Shown: piece after piece, positions 9,690 to 21,400 of the stretch | How positions within the stretch are numbered: the stretch's first letter is position 1 | Layout: each line of letters opens with the position of its first letter | Assembly: GCA_037367405.1 (NCBI GenBank) | Contig: JAZKJV010003268.1 | Location: 1 to 64,000, forward strand | DNA: 64,000 bases | Source of the DNA: Ottelia alismoides | Lineage: Eukaryota; Streptophyta; Magnoliopsida; Alismatales; Hydrocharitaceae | Direction of reading: 5' to 3' | Translations under genes and position numbers: made by a program | The notes under the pieces: model-generated | The model's database searches: none | The model's input: the letters and a program-made list of their open reading frames with translations, nothing else | Told to the model about the DNA's origin: nothing

Positions 9690-12600
9690 TGATGAGCGAC
9701 CCGAGCGAACGAGGTAAAGGTACTAAATAGGTCGTTGCGACCTCTATCACTCAGAGTCACTCAATCAAGAAAAATATCGAACCGCGAAAGAAATCAGAGA
9801 TCAAAACACGAAGTGCGGTCCTAGCTATGGGATTAACCTGGTATAGCTCTCAGGGTCGAACACAAGGAGCACGGGTTGGCCTAGGGCCTACGAAGTAGTA
9901 AAAAGAAAATAAAATAGAAAAGTATTTTTTTAGTGGTTTTTAATAATTTTTATATTTTTTTAGGATTTTAGAATATGAAGAAAATAAAAGAAGGCAAATA
10001 TAAACACACTTTGGCAATTTATTTAACACACCAAAAATCAAGCAAAAATTCAAGAAAAATGGTTTTTATGTTTTTTAGGTTTTTAAGTGTTTTTGGTGAA
10101 TTTTTGGGATTTTTATAAGGTATATTTTATTTTCTAAAAATCAAACAGTGCTAAAAAGAAAGGGTACTGTCCAGCAAGGACCAAAACCCAAAGATAAAAT
10201 ATCTAAGGATCTCAGAGGGCCCTGGAGGTAATTTTCCTGTATTCTAGAGAAAATAAGGAAAATTTGGGCACCAAAATTATTGTTTTTGGATTTTTAGATT
10301 ATTTATTATAATTTTTATGAGTTTTTAAGGGTTTTTAGATTTTTAGGGTTTTTAAGTGATGAAAAATAGCCAAAATTGGCTAGAAAATCAAACAACAAAC
10401 AAAGAACAGTAGCTAATTTTTTTAGAATTTTTGGGGGTGATTTTATATTTTTTTGGAATTTTTAAACCTAGACAGTAGCTAAAAAGGATGTTTTTGAATT
10501 TTTAAAAATACTAAATCAAATCAAAAATGTCCTCAAAAATCCGTAAAATTCCTACACCATGGCAGGTGCCATGTGTCAAAATCTCATTGGATTTGGAGGT
10601 AATTTGATATTTTATTCAAAAATCATAAGGGGGCACAGTGCACAGGGACGTAAGTGCAAATACCCGCAAGTCTGGGGGCCAAGGTGCAAAAATCCCAGCT
10701 AAACACGCGTGTGGCGCATGCCTGGGGCACTCAGGGGCCTTTTGGTAATAAAAACCAACTCCTGGGACCTTTTGGTAACTCGTACCAAAAAGTCCAAGGG
10801 TACGGTTGCAATTAACCCACTAAAATCCGCACATGTAGAAATAAAAGGCTCACAGGGGTATAGATGCAATTACCAAAAAGTATTCATTCATTCAAGAACC
10901 CATCAGAACTACAGGATAAAAGATGTAAATAGCCCAACTAAACACGTGACGAAGCACGTGGACTCACATACACAGGGGCATACATGCAAATACAAACAAG
11001 CACCAGGTCCAGAATGCAATTTACCCTACGTAAATAAAACTACTAAAGTATTTACAGGACTAGAAATAAAAGACGCAAACTACGAGGGGGCCTAAGTAAA
11101 TTACCGCTTTATTCGTCGACGGCTGGATAGGCGCCACGTAGGTGATCGGACGGCTCAGAATGGGTGGCGCTTCTCTTCTCTTCCGCACGTGGCCGATCGA
11201 CGGTGCAGAGGGGGCCACGTGGATGATCCAACGGGTCAGGTGCTGTGGGTTCCCTCTCTCTGATCTGACGGTCCGGATGGCTCCTCTGGATGATCGGATG
11301 GATGCTGCTCCTCGGTGAACGGACGGACACGATCAAAACTGGAGCGGAGGGGTCATCGGACGGTGCTGGAGGATGGTGGAAGAACACTCAGCCGGCGAGC
11401 TTCGCCGGCCTCGTGTGCGTGCTAGGCTCCTCCTCAGCTGCCTCCAAGTATCGGAGAAGATCGGCGGTGAAGTCCCGCAGCTGCTGAAGACCTCAGATGA
11501 CCCGGCCGAGCCCTGGAGGGGTTCCGGCGAGGTCGGCGGCGCGGAGCTCTTGGCCTGAATGTGAGGGGGCCTCAGATGGCTCCCTCTTGACCTGCAAAGC
11601 GAACCAAAAGCTTCGCGGGTCGAGGGCAAAGTGCCTCGACCCGAAGAAGCGGCGTGAGGGTGAACAAGGGATCGGGGCGAACGAGCTCCGGCGAGCGGAG
11701 GATGGTGGAACTCGACTCCCAGCTCCGAGGCGAGCTGGGTTGGATGAATGGGCGAAGAACGTGCGTGAGGGAGTGGCGAAGGTGATAGTGTGCTCCGATG
11801 ATCGAGATAGTACGCGATATGGCCGGAATCAGAGGAACACGTCGGAGAGTCGATTTGGGCGAAACTACAAATTAAACGAAATGGGCGAGCTAAAAGGCTA
11901 CCTGGGTGGAGCGAAAGACTGGGCTGGAGCTTGGCTAGCTCCTGGTCGTCGCCTCGAAGGGCGTCAAGGCCTGAGGCTCGAGCTCCGGTCGGGTGGCGGA
12001 GCACGGCGGCGCGAAGCAGCCGGATCGATGGTCGGCCACCTCCTCCTCGCTGCAACAGGTACAATCGCGAGCTGTCACCTCGGTGATTGCTCTGGAGGTC
12101 ACGAGAGTGAGAATGGGGAGCCAAAGATGCGAGTGGAGTGCGGCGGAGCTCGGCTTTTATGTGGGTGCAGGTCCGGGAAGAGGAGCTCGGGTCCGGCTCG
12201 ATGGAGCACGGATCCCTAGGATCGATGTCGGGCGAGATTCCCGGATACCTGGGGCGTAATTAGGACCAAGGATTAGGCTAAATGGAGGTCGGATCTGGTT
12301 AGAATAAATGGGAGAAGATGGGTCCGCGAACCAGATCCGGCTCTGGTGGTCCTGGGGGAGGTGTTGACCGGGGGTCAACAATCCCCCGTGGACCAATCAG
12401 AGCCCGCCAAGGCCTGAGTTTTTATTTGATTTTTTTTGGGCCTTTAAATGGCCGAATTTTCAAAAACTTAAAACATGAAATATTTTTAATTTATTTTTTT
12501 CTATTTTTTTGTGATTTTTAATTAATTTTTGGAAATAAAAATAAGGTATTTACAATATAGGTCTATACATAGGTATATATACAATATATGATTTTTGATT

Positions 12601-13326
12601 TTTGATTTTTTAATTAGTTATTTTTATACATTTTTATTCCTATTTTATATTTTATTTATTTATAGAATAAAATGAGGAATAAAAGGCCATTTTTATTTTA
12701 TTTTTATTATATACATAGGTGAAATAAATAGATATATACATCTATGTACATGGCATATATACAATTTTGTAATTTTTATTTGATTTTTGTTTTGTTTCTT
12801 TTTATTTATTTTATTTACAATATGTAATAAATAGTATTTACAAAAAGTTGTGGAAAATAATTTTATTTATTTATAAGGTTAAATAAATAGGGAAGGTGGT
12901 TTATGTACATGGTGTAAGGGTATTTTTGGTCTTTTTGATTTTTAAATTTTTATTTTGTTTTTAATAGTGTATAAATATATACAAAATATATACAAACATA
13001 TTTTTGGATGAGGAAAATATTATTTATTTATTTACATAAAATATGTACACATGTGAGCCCCTATCTCCCTCTACTTGGCTTTTATGCGGTCAGGCCCATG
13101 CTGAGCCCTCCCTTGGGTTAGGTTGCTCAATATTTATTCTAAATATTTCCCTCTTTTTCTTTTTCATCTTTATTCTTTTATTTTTGCACAAAAACATGCT
13201 AATTATCTAGATTTACAAAAATGCATGCTTTTGCTAACTTTTCCTATTTACACATATCTACATGCATTTGCATAGGTTTTTGTAGCTAAAATATAAGAAT
13301 AAAGAGTGATGAATGGGTATTCATCA
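9690..13326 (-). repeat. 3' LTR of the Athila element (3637 bp)
   Basis: It begins TGATGAGCGACC and ends GGTATTCATCA on the plus strand, so the termini are TGATGA/TCATCA. In element sense the order is an AT-rich U3, a TATA-like site near 12158, a GC-rich kilobase (about 12150-11100) that would be transcribed, and an AT-rich 3' part. Small antisense frames, such as 10709-11095, recur in the other LTR and are not genes. Confidence 0.95.
12154..12161 (-). promoter_or_regulatory. TATA-like box in the Athila 3' LTR
   Basis: On the minus strand CATAAAAG follows the C-rich CCTGCACCCA. The equivalent positions in three related LTR copies read TATAAAA (58973, 60385, 63332), so this is probably the LTR core promoter with one change. 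Confidence 0.6.
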
Positions 13327-13334
13327 CCCCCCTA
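13327..13334 (-). promoter_or_regulatory. Polypurine tract next to the 3' LTR
   Basis: On the minus strand TAGGGGGG directly precedes the LTR start TGATGAATACCC. A purine tract at this place primes plus-strand DNA synthesis in LTR retrotransposons. Confidence 0.8.
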
Positions 13335-15415
13335 TACTATACTTTGCTAGTCCCTTAGCAAACACTTATTTGAAAAAGAAGTGAAAAAGAAAGAAAAAGA
13401 AAAAGAAAAAGAAAAAGAGAATGTACATGGATCAAGGTTGATTATTAAACTTGCCTTCATTAAATTGAGGTATGGAGCTTAATCAGATCTTTGGATTATT
13501 AATGTGTCGGAACCTTATTCAGACTTAAGCTTAAAACCTAACAGCCTCTAAGTTCCACTATTCTATAACCAAGACTCCTCAATGCTCCAGATCAGAACAA
13601 GTCATCAATCACAAACCCTGAAGACCATGAATCTTTTCTTGTCCTGTGAAAGTGAGGTCTAAGCTCTCCACCTCAGAAATGGCAACTTGACAACCCTCCC
13701 CAACAAGGTAACTCTATGACCTCAATCTGGCCACTCTTTCCTCGAGGAGCGGGGTATTCCCTTCTAAGTTCAAGTACAACCGGCTCAAGAAGAGGGGGAA
13801 GAAGAGAATGGGTCAAGGCCAGTGTAGCCAAGTACCCTTGGGAGCTTGACCAGTGTAGCCAAGTCTCCCTGCTGCAAGCTACAACAGGTGGATCATGAAA
13901 CCAAGCTTTGCTTATTGCACTTATATACATACTCCGGTGGGATTATCATTTTATCTCAGACCCACCACTTTTTTGGAGTTCTTTTCTTTTTGCATTTTTT
14001 TTTCGAGTGCATCTATACAACATGTACATGTGCAGCATATATACAAGGAGTTTTTCCTCTTGAGCCAGTAGACTATCCCTCTTTTGAAGCTTTATTGCAA
14101 CCCACAACTCCCGTCGTTAGACCTCATGGCAACCAGACCAAGTTGAGACGCACTTCCTTCACTAAATGAAGAAGAGAGGTTCCGCCTAGAAGTACTACCC
14201 TCATATGCTACCCCAAGCCAAGGAAGACTGCCTCCTCACCACCTCATCCGTAGAGAGCTCGGTGCATAGTGCGGTTGTCCAAGTAAAGCCATAATCTATA
14301 TGAGTCATGTGTTGTTGTTAAGTGCTCTACTTAGGCTCATTGAGATGACATGTGATCATAGCCTAGTGGACTCAAAGAATTAAGTCATCATGGACCTGAA
14401 AAGCCTTAAACCTAAGCCCTATAAGGTTCCTCTTAGAAATTAGGTGGATTAAGATCTTAATCAAGCTCCATTTCTCAATTTGATTCCAGGCTAGTTTAAA
14501 TGTCAACTATCATCCAAGAAAAACTATATACATATGTACAAAAAGATGCATATTTACACAAATTTTACAATCATGCAAAATTTTTGAAAAATGTTTTGAA
14601 ATCATGAATGATGATGCATGAAGTGCAAGTTTTGCAAAAAGATATTTACACACATTTACACAAGATTTTTGCAAACTTTTGATTTTCAAAACATTTTGGA
14701 AAAATTTTGTACTATATACATAATTTTGATACCAAAATATTTACACAAGCTTTACACACAAAAGATTTTTGAAATCATTTTTACAAAAATAATTTGTACA
14801 CTAGCTATGTATGTGCAAATAAAAGAAGATTATGTACATGAAAATTTTTAATTTTTGTGATTTTTAGCCATTTTTATTTATTAACACACTTACACAAAGT
14901 ACGAGTTATGGCTAAAGTATATATGAAATATATACACACCCCCCTATACTTAGCTCGAACGATGTCCTCGGAGTCAAGAGCGATGAAGAAGACATAACTC
15001 GTGCTATGTATAGGGAAGTGAAAAGGAAGGCTATACAAAATAAAAATGAAAAGTCAAGAAGGACTCGGGTCTTCCCCCTATACTTAGGATCAAGTAATCC
15101 TAAGTATAGCAGGCTGTACACGAAGGGAAAACCGAGTGGAGAATGTACAGGGTCTACCCCCCCTATACTTAGGGTAAGATATCCCTAAGTATAGGCAGCA
15201 AAACAGGGGTAGACAGAAACAAAAGAAATACCTGAAATGTCGCACATCCCCCCTACACTTAGGGTAAAGTGCACCCTAAGTATAGCATAATCACAAGATG
15301 AAGAAAGGGATGTGGGACTAAGAATGTGGTGATATGGACATCTGGATCTATATACAGCGGAGGATCAGTAAAGCTCAGGCGTAAGATGCATTAGATGTGA
15401 GTCAAAGACCACATC
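13335..15415 (-). other. Non-coding 3' region of the Athila element with repeated tract-hairpin modules
   Basis: Between gag-pol and the 3' LTR lie 2 kb without an env-like frame. It holds a GAAAAA-type repeat (13380-13422) and four more copies of the sequence at the polypurine tract, CCCCCTATACTTAG-like on the plus strand, at 14939, 15074, 15158 and 15248. At the last three, CTATACTTAGG is followed by its inverted complement after a short loop (stems 15078-15090/15097-15109, 15163-15174/15183-15194, 15253-15265/15273-15285). Confidence 0.8.
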
Positions 15416-18400
15416 TCACGCAAAATGAATAGGGGCAATATCAACGACCCGTGGCTCATGATCTAGAAATGGCTTGAGCCGCTGGCCGTTCACTCGGAAG
15501 GTACTCTCAGAAGACAACTCAGATATGTCGATGCTACCGTTGTCGTGTACCTTCCGAACCAGATAAGGTCCTTTCCATTTGCTCTGTAGCTTCCCTGGAA
15601 ATAATCGAAGCCTCGCATCAAACAGCGATACTCTCTGTCCAATCTCAAAATGCTTGTGGCTGATATGGGAATCATGCCACTCCTTGACTCTCTCCTTATA
15701 ATGTAGGCTGCTTGAGAAAGCTGCATCTCTAAGCTCTTCCAGGGCAGCTAGCTCTGCCCTCCTCTGGTCTCCTATATCATCTGGATCCATGAGAATGTCT
15801 GTAACTGCCCAGAGTGACTTGTGCCTCAGCTCAACTGGTAGGTGACAGGGTTTGCCATATACGAGGCGAAAGGGAGATGTGCCCAAAGGTGTCTTGAAAG
15901 ATGTCCTATATGCCCACAAGACCGAGTCCAATAACTGTGACCAATCCTTTCGGTCAGGGCGGACGACTTTCTGCAGAATAGTCTTGATCTCCCTATTCGA
16001 CACTTCGGCTAGACCATTCGTCTGTGGATGGTATGGTGTAGCAACACGATGGTCTATGCCGAACTCGCTAGCAAGTGCCTTCACCTGGTCGTTGATGAAG
16101 TGAGATCCCCCATCAGAAATAAGAACTCGTGGAACCCCGAACCGCGTGATGATATGCTTCCTCAAAAATCTGCAAACTGTCCTCGCATCAGCGGCTCGGG
16201 CGGGGATAGCCTCCACCCAACGACTCACATAATCCACGGCCAACAGAATGTACTCAAAGCCCTGACTCTTAGGGAATGGACCCATGAAATCGATGCCCCA
16301 TGCGTCAAAAACCTCACAGAAGTGAATGGGTTGCATTGGCATCATATCACGCTGTCCACAAGTGCCCATCCTCTGACAGTCAGTACACCTCTTCACGAAC
16401 TCATCTGAGTCCTTGAAGAGGGTAGGCCACCACAAGCCGGATTGGAGCACTTTCTGTGCCGTTCTCTTCCCAGAGTGATGTCCTCCTACCTCAAGCTTGT
16501 GGCAGTAAGTGAGGACGCTATGGTGTTCCTCCTGAGGAATACACCGTCGCCAGACGCTGTCCCCTCCCTCGTGGTAAAGGATGGGATCCTCCCAATGGTA
16601 AGACTTGGCCTTCGCTAGGAAGGTCTCAAGCCTCTGCCTGGGCCAATCTTGTGGAACTTTCCCAGCAACGAGAAAGTTCACAATATCGGCGTACCATGGG
16701 AGTGAGGCGATAGCAAGGATCGCCTCATCTGGGAAGGTATCTCGGATAGGATCTATCTGCTCAGAATCCTCAGGCTGCTCTAATCGGGAGAGGTGATCCG
16801 CCACCACATTCTTGACTCCAGGCTTATCTTTGATCTCAATGTCGAACTCCTGGAGTAGAAGGATCCATCTAGTCAGTCTGGCCTTGGCATCCTTCTTTGC
16901 CATGAGGTATCTGATGGCGGTGTGATCTGTAAACAAAGTCACTCTAGATCCAATGATATATGATCTAAACTTATCCAGGGCAAACACTACGGCTAGCATC
17001 TCCTTCTCTGTGACTGTATAATTCCGCTGGGCGGAATCCAATGTGCGGCTAGCGTAGTGTATAGCAAATGGTACTCCATCCCTCCTCTGTCCCAGCACTG
17101 CCCCTACGGCAAAATCGGAGGCGTCCGTCATGATCTCGAATGGGAGAGACCAATCAGGCGGCTGGAGGACAGGAGCCTCAATCACACACTGCTGGAGAGT
17201 AGCAAACGACGAAAGACACTTGTCATCGACAAGGAACTCGGTGTCTTTCGTCAAGAGGTCAGTCAACGGCCGGGCAATCCTGCTGAAATCATGAATAAAT
17301 CTCCTATAAAATCCAACGTGCCCCAGAAATGACCGTAACTGCCTCAGGTTGGACGGTGGTGTGAGTTTTCTAATGACATCGACCTTGGTCGGATCAACCT
17401 CCATGCCCCTGTTGGAGATGATATGGCCAAGCACCGTCCCTTGAGTCACCATGAAGTGACTCTTCTCCCAAGATAGCACCAAGTGATACTCAATACATCG
17501 CTGAAGTACTCGATCTAGGCAGTCAAGACAAGAATCAAATCCGTCGCCGTAGATCGAGAAATCATCCATGAAGACCTCTAGGCACTCCCCTACCATGTCC
17601 GAGAAGATCGACAGCATGCACCTCTGAAAAGTCGCAGGGGCATTGCATAGCCCAAATGGCATGCGTCGAAAAGCGTATGTGCCGAAGGGACAGGTAAAGG
17701 TGGTCTTCTCCTGGTCCTCAGGAGCGATGGCCACTTGGTTGTAGCCCGAGTACCCATCCAGGAAGCAATAATGGCTCTTCCCTGCCAGTCTCTCAATGAT
17801 CTGGTCAATAAAAGGCAGGGGGAAATGGTCCTTCTTGGTGGCTTGGTTGAGTCTCCTGTAGTCAACACAAACCCTCCAAGAGGTGGGTACTCGTGTAGCA
17901 ATCTCCTCTCCTGACTCACTGATCACAGTCGTGATGCCCGTCTTCTTGGGCACCACATGCAAGGGGCTAACCCACTTGGAGTCGGAAATGGGATAAATAA
18001 AACCTGCACCCCACCACTTTGATATTTCCTTCATGACAACCTCTCTCAGGTTGGGGTTCAGACGCCGCTGGAACTCACGCGATGGCTTTGCCCCTTCCTC
18101 GAGATAGATATGGTGGGAGCACACTGATGGACTAATCCCATGGAGATCTGCTACGCTCCATCCGATAGCCTTGCGGTTCTTTTCAAGAACCCCCATCAAA
18201 CGGGATTCCTGCTTTCCAGTCAACTCGGCGGAGATGATGACTGGGTACATCTCTGGATCGCCCGCAAGGAATCGATACTTCAGCGAAGTAGGGAGCGACT
18301 TCAGCTCTGGAATGCTGGGTGCCGGCAAATCTGGCTGTGGAAGAAACTGAGTGAAAGCTGCAAGGTCTGCCAAATCTGCCTGGGAAAGTGAAAGCATACT

Positions 18401-21400
18401 CTCGTAAACTGGATCGGGAGAAGGCGGCTCTACTGCACTGTCTCTGCTCGGCTCTGCATCTACCTCCTCCTCATCAATAGGCTCAACTGGACTCAAGTCT
18501 GGCATCTGGTCATAGCAATCGGCCCAATCAGACTCTGAATCCGAGGGATCTGCATCAGAAACGGTGGCATCAGTACCACCGGAAAACAAGGTGGCCTCAG
18601 CACCACCACCACTAGTCATCGTGCTGCGATCGAGGACCGGCTCTGCTGCCGCAATGGTATCCTGAACCAGGTCTGTGCTCTCCAGACTCTCCTCTGCTGT
18701 CATCTCTGCATCAGCTGTGTCTGAAAGTGAGAGGGTGGTCTGTGCCTCAAGGTCTGCCCAAGCTGCCTCATCATCTGTGATCACAAAATCACAGTCCTGG
18801 TGGATGTCTGGCTCTGCGTCTGTCAGCTGCTCTGAATCGGTACTCGCATCTGAGCGAGATCTGAATCTGGCTCTATATTCCTCGACCGTCTCTATTTGTA
18901 TACTCTCGCCCTGGACGCGAAAGTACACCTTCCCACTATCATGATCAGTCACCGCCTTGGCTGTGGCCAAGAACGGACGACCAAGGATGATGGGGGTATC
19001 GGTCACTGACTCAGGGATCTCCATGTCCAACACTACGAAGTCCACGGGGAATTGCAGGCCCTGAATAGTGACGATAACGTCTCGTAATAACCCCTTCGGC
19101 CTCTTGACAGATCGATCAGCGAACTGAAGGACTATCCTGCTCTGTCGAAGAGTGCCCAACTCGAAGCGGTCGAGAAGGGCTGCCGGAAGAAGGTTAATCG
19201 ACGATCCGCTATCTAGAAGAGTACGGTCGAACCACTGCTCACTAATCTGGCATCTGACATACGGGGCCCCTGCATCTGGCCTCTTGGCTGGCAGTCGGTT
19301 CTGGATCGCAAAGCACGTGGCTTTCGTCAGCACATGTATCTCTGAAGTGTGGTTCCTCCTCCTCCTCCTGACTGTAGTCCTCTCTCTCAAAGATCTCTGG
19401 AGAAGGGGGATGTGCTGCAAAGCCTCCTGGAGGGTCAGCTGAATGTGAAACCGATCTATCATGCTCTGGCTGAACTCCTCAAGCTCTCTCTTTTTTGGAT
19501 CATTTTTCTTCCCCTTCCCCATCTGAAGGGCTCTAGGGAAGGGGATCACTGGGTCCTTCTCAGATGAAGGACTAGGAAAAGGTCTAGACGGTTCAAGGAC
19601 CGGATCCACACATACATCATGCACCACAGTGGGACCAAAAGAATGTAAACCTTTTCCTTTATTAATATCAGAATTCTGAGATACATAACCACGAGGAAAA
19701 ACATCAGATCTCTCTCTACAAACACCGGTGGCCTCAGTACCACCACGGGCTGGCTGCTCTGCTGCTGCTGAAGGAAGACGTCGCGCGGCATCAGTACCGC
19801 GGGCTGGCTTGGTTGCATGGGTGGCATCAGTACCACCTCCTAGCTCTGGTGAAGTGGCGGCCTCAGTACCGCCGGTGGGATCAGCATCCTTGGTGGCCTC
19901 AGTACCACCGTCATCATCTGGAGCGGCCTCAGTACCGCTCTCCTCCTCCTCCTGTGGTGCCTCGGGATGGTGCTCAGATGAGGCGCCGCCGCCTGCTGGG
20001 GTCCTACCGCTCCTAAGTGTGACAAAATCAGCATCAAATAAATCCGAAGATGTATCATCAAATGGGTCACTAGGAGTGGCTGACTCAGTAGGTACTACCT
20101 GCTCAGACTTCTTCTTGAGGCTGTTCGGATTGGGCTCTATCTGGGCTGGTATGGCGGCCTTCCCTCTCACCAGGTCCCGCATCTCCTGGCGGAACTCGTC
20201 CATCTCCCGTCTGAATGTGGCCTGCTGGTCCGTGAGGAGGCGGGCGATATCATCCAAAGCGGGGCTCTCGTGGGAACCCGACGGGTGGCCTCTCTGTGGA
20301 TGAGGCTGTGGCTGCTGGTAAGGGTAAGAGGGGTAGGAAGGAGGGTGCTGCTGGTGCTGGTATCCCTGGTGAGCCTGCTGCTCACGTCTCCAAGGCTGTC
20401 CCTGCTGCTGATAGGGACGAGGACCGTAGGCTGACTGCTGCTGATACGCTGGGGGCTGCTGCTGCGGCTGGTGCTGGTCTCTCTGATGGGAGTACTGCCC
20501 TCCCTGTCCTGACGGCTGCTGCTGGGGCTGGGCACCACCACTCCCCCACCTGAATCCGGGATGGTCTCGTCGGATCCCAGGCTGGGGACGGTCGTACCAG
20601 ATCCCGTTGACATCCATCAACGGCTCGGCATCAAAGGGGGCTGGCGGGAGTACTGCCAGAGGCTGGTCCGGCTGGTAGACCACCATCTGCATCTCTGGAG
20701 ATGGTGGAGACTGGTAGGTGTGCTGCGGCTGCTGGTACGGCTCCGCCTGTACAAGGTGAACCTGTCTAGGCTGCACTGGGGTGCTGGAGCGCTGGGACGA
20801 GCTGCTGCTGCTGCCGGCGTCGCCTCGCGACTGAAGACGGGGCTGAGGAGCCGTCTGTGCCTCCTGGAGACACATGAGCTGTGTCTTCATGTCGCTCAAG
20901 ACCTGTGCCATCTGATCCATCTGCACTATGCCCTGGCACTGCTTCTTCTCTATCAGCTCCATGCGGTCCAACTTCTCGCTGATGATGCCCATGTCCGCAG
21001 CTGACGACTCTAACTGTGCTGCTGCTGTGGCTGCGGACGAACTGGAAGGACCTGCATCTACCCGTGCTATCCGCTGGTACTGCACGGGTCCCGGCTGATG
21101 TGGCTGGGTCTTCTGAGTGTAGAGCCGGGTCTGGGACATCACCATGTAGTTCTCTGCCATCTCCTCAAAAATAGCCCAGACCTGGTCGTGATCCTTGGCG
21201 AAGTAGGACCCGCCACAAGAAGCATTCACCAGGCCCTGTAGCTCTGGTGACAGTCCGCTGAAGAAGCTCTGAACTAGGTTCGGCTTCGTGATGTCGTGGT
21301 GCGGGCATCTGTCTAAAAGCTCTCTGAACCTCTCCCAAGCCTCGTGAAACTGCTCGTTGGGGAACATGGAGAAGTTACTAATCAGGGCCCTCGCTGCATT

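Noticed and set aside
10709..11095. A 128-codon frame repeated exactly at 24833-25219
   Set aside because: Both lie inside the LTRs, antisense to the element; the duplication is simply the LTR pair.
11333..12124. A 263-codon frame in the LTR, sense to the element
   Set aside because: GC-rich leader sequence; broken in the other LTR by few changes and without a domain. Kept only as a possible leader exon region.
19728..20303. A 191-codon plus-strand frame within gag-pol
   Set aside because: Antisense shadow of the repetitive gag linker.
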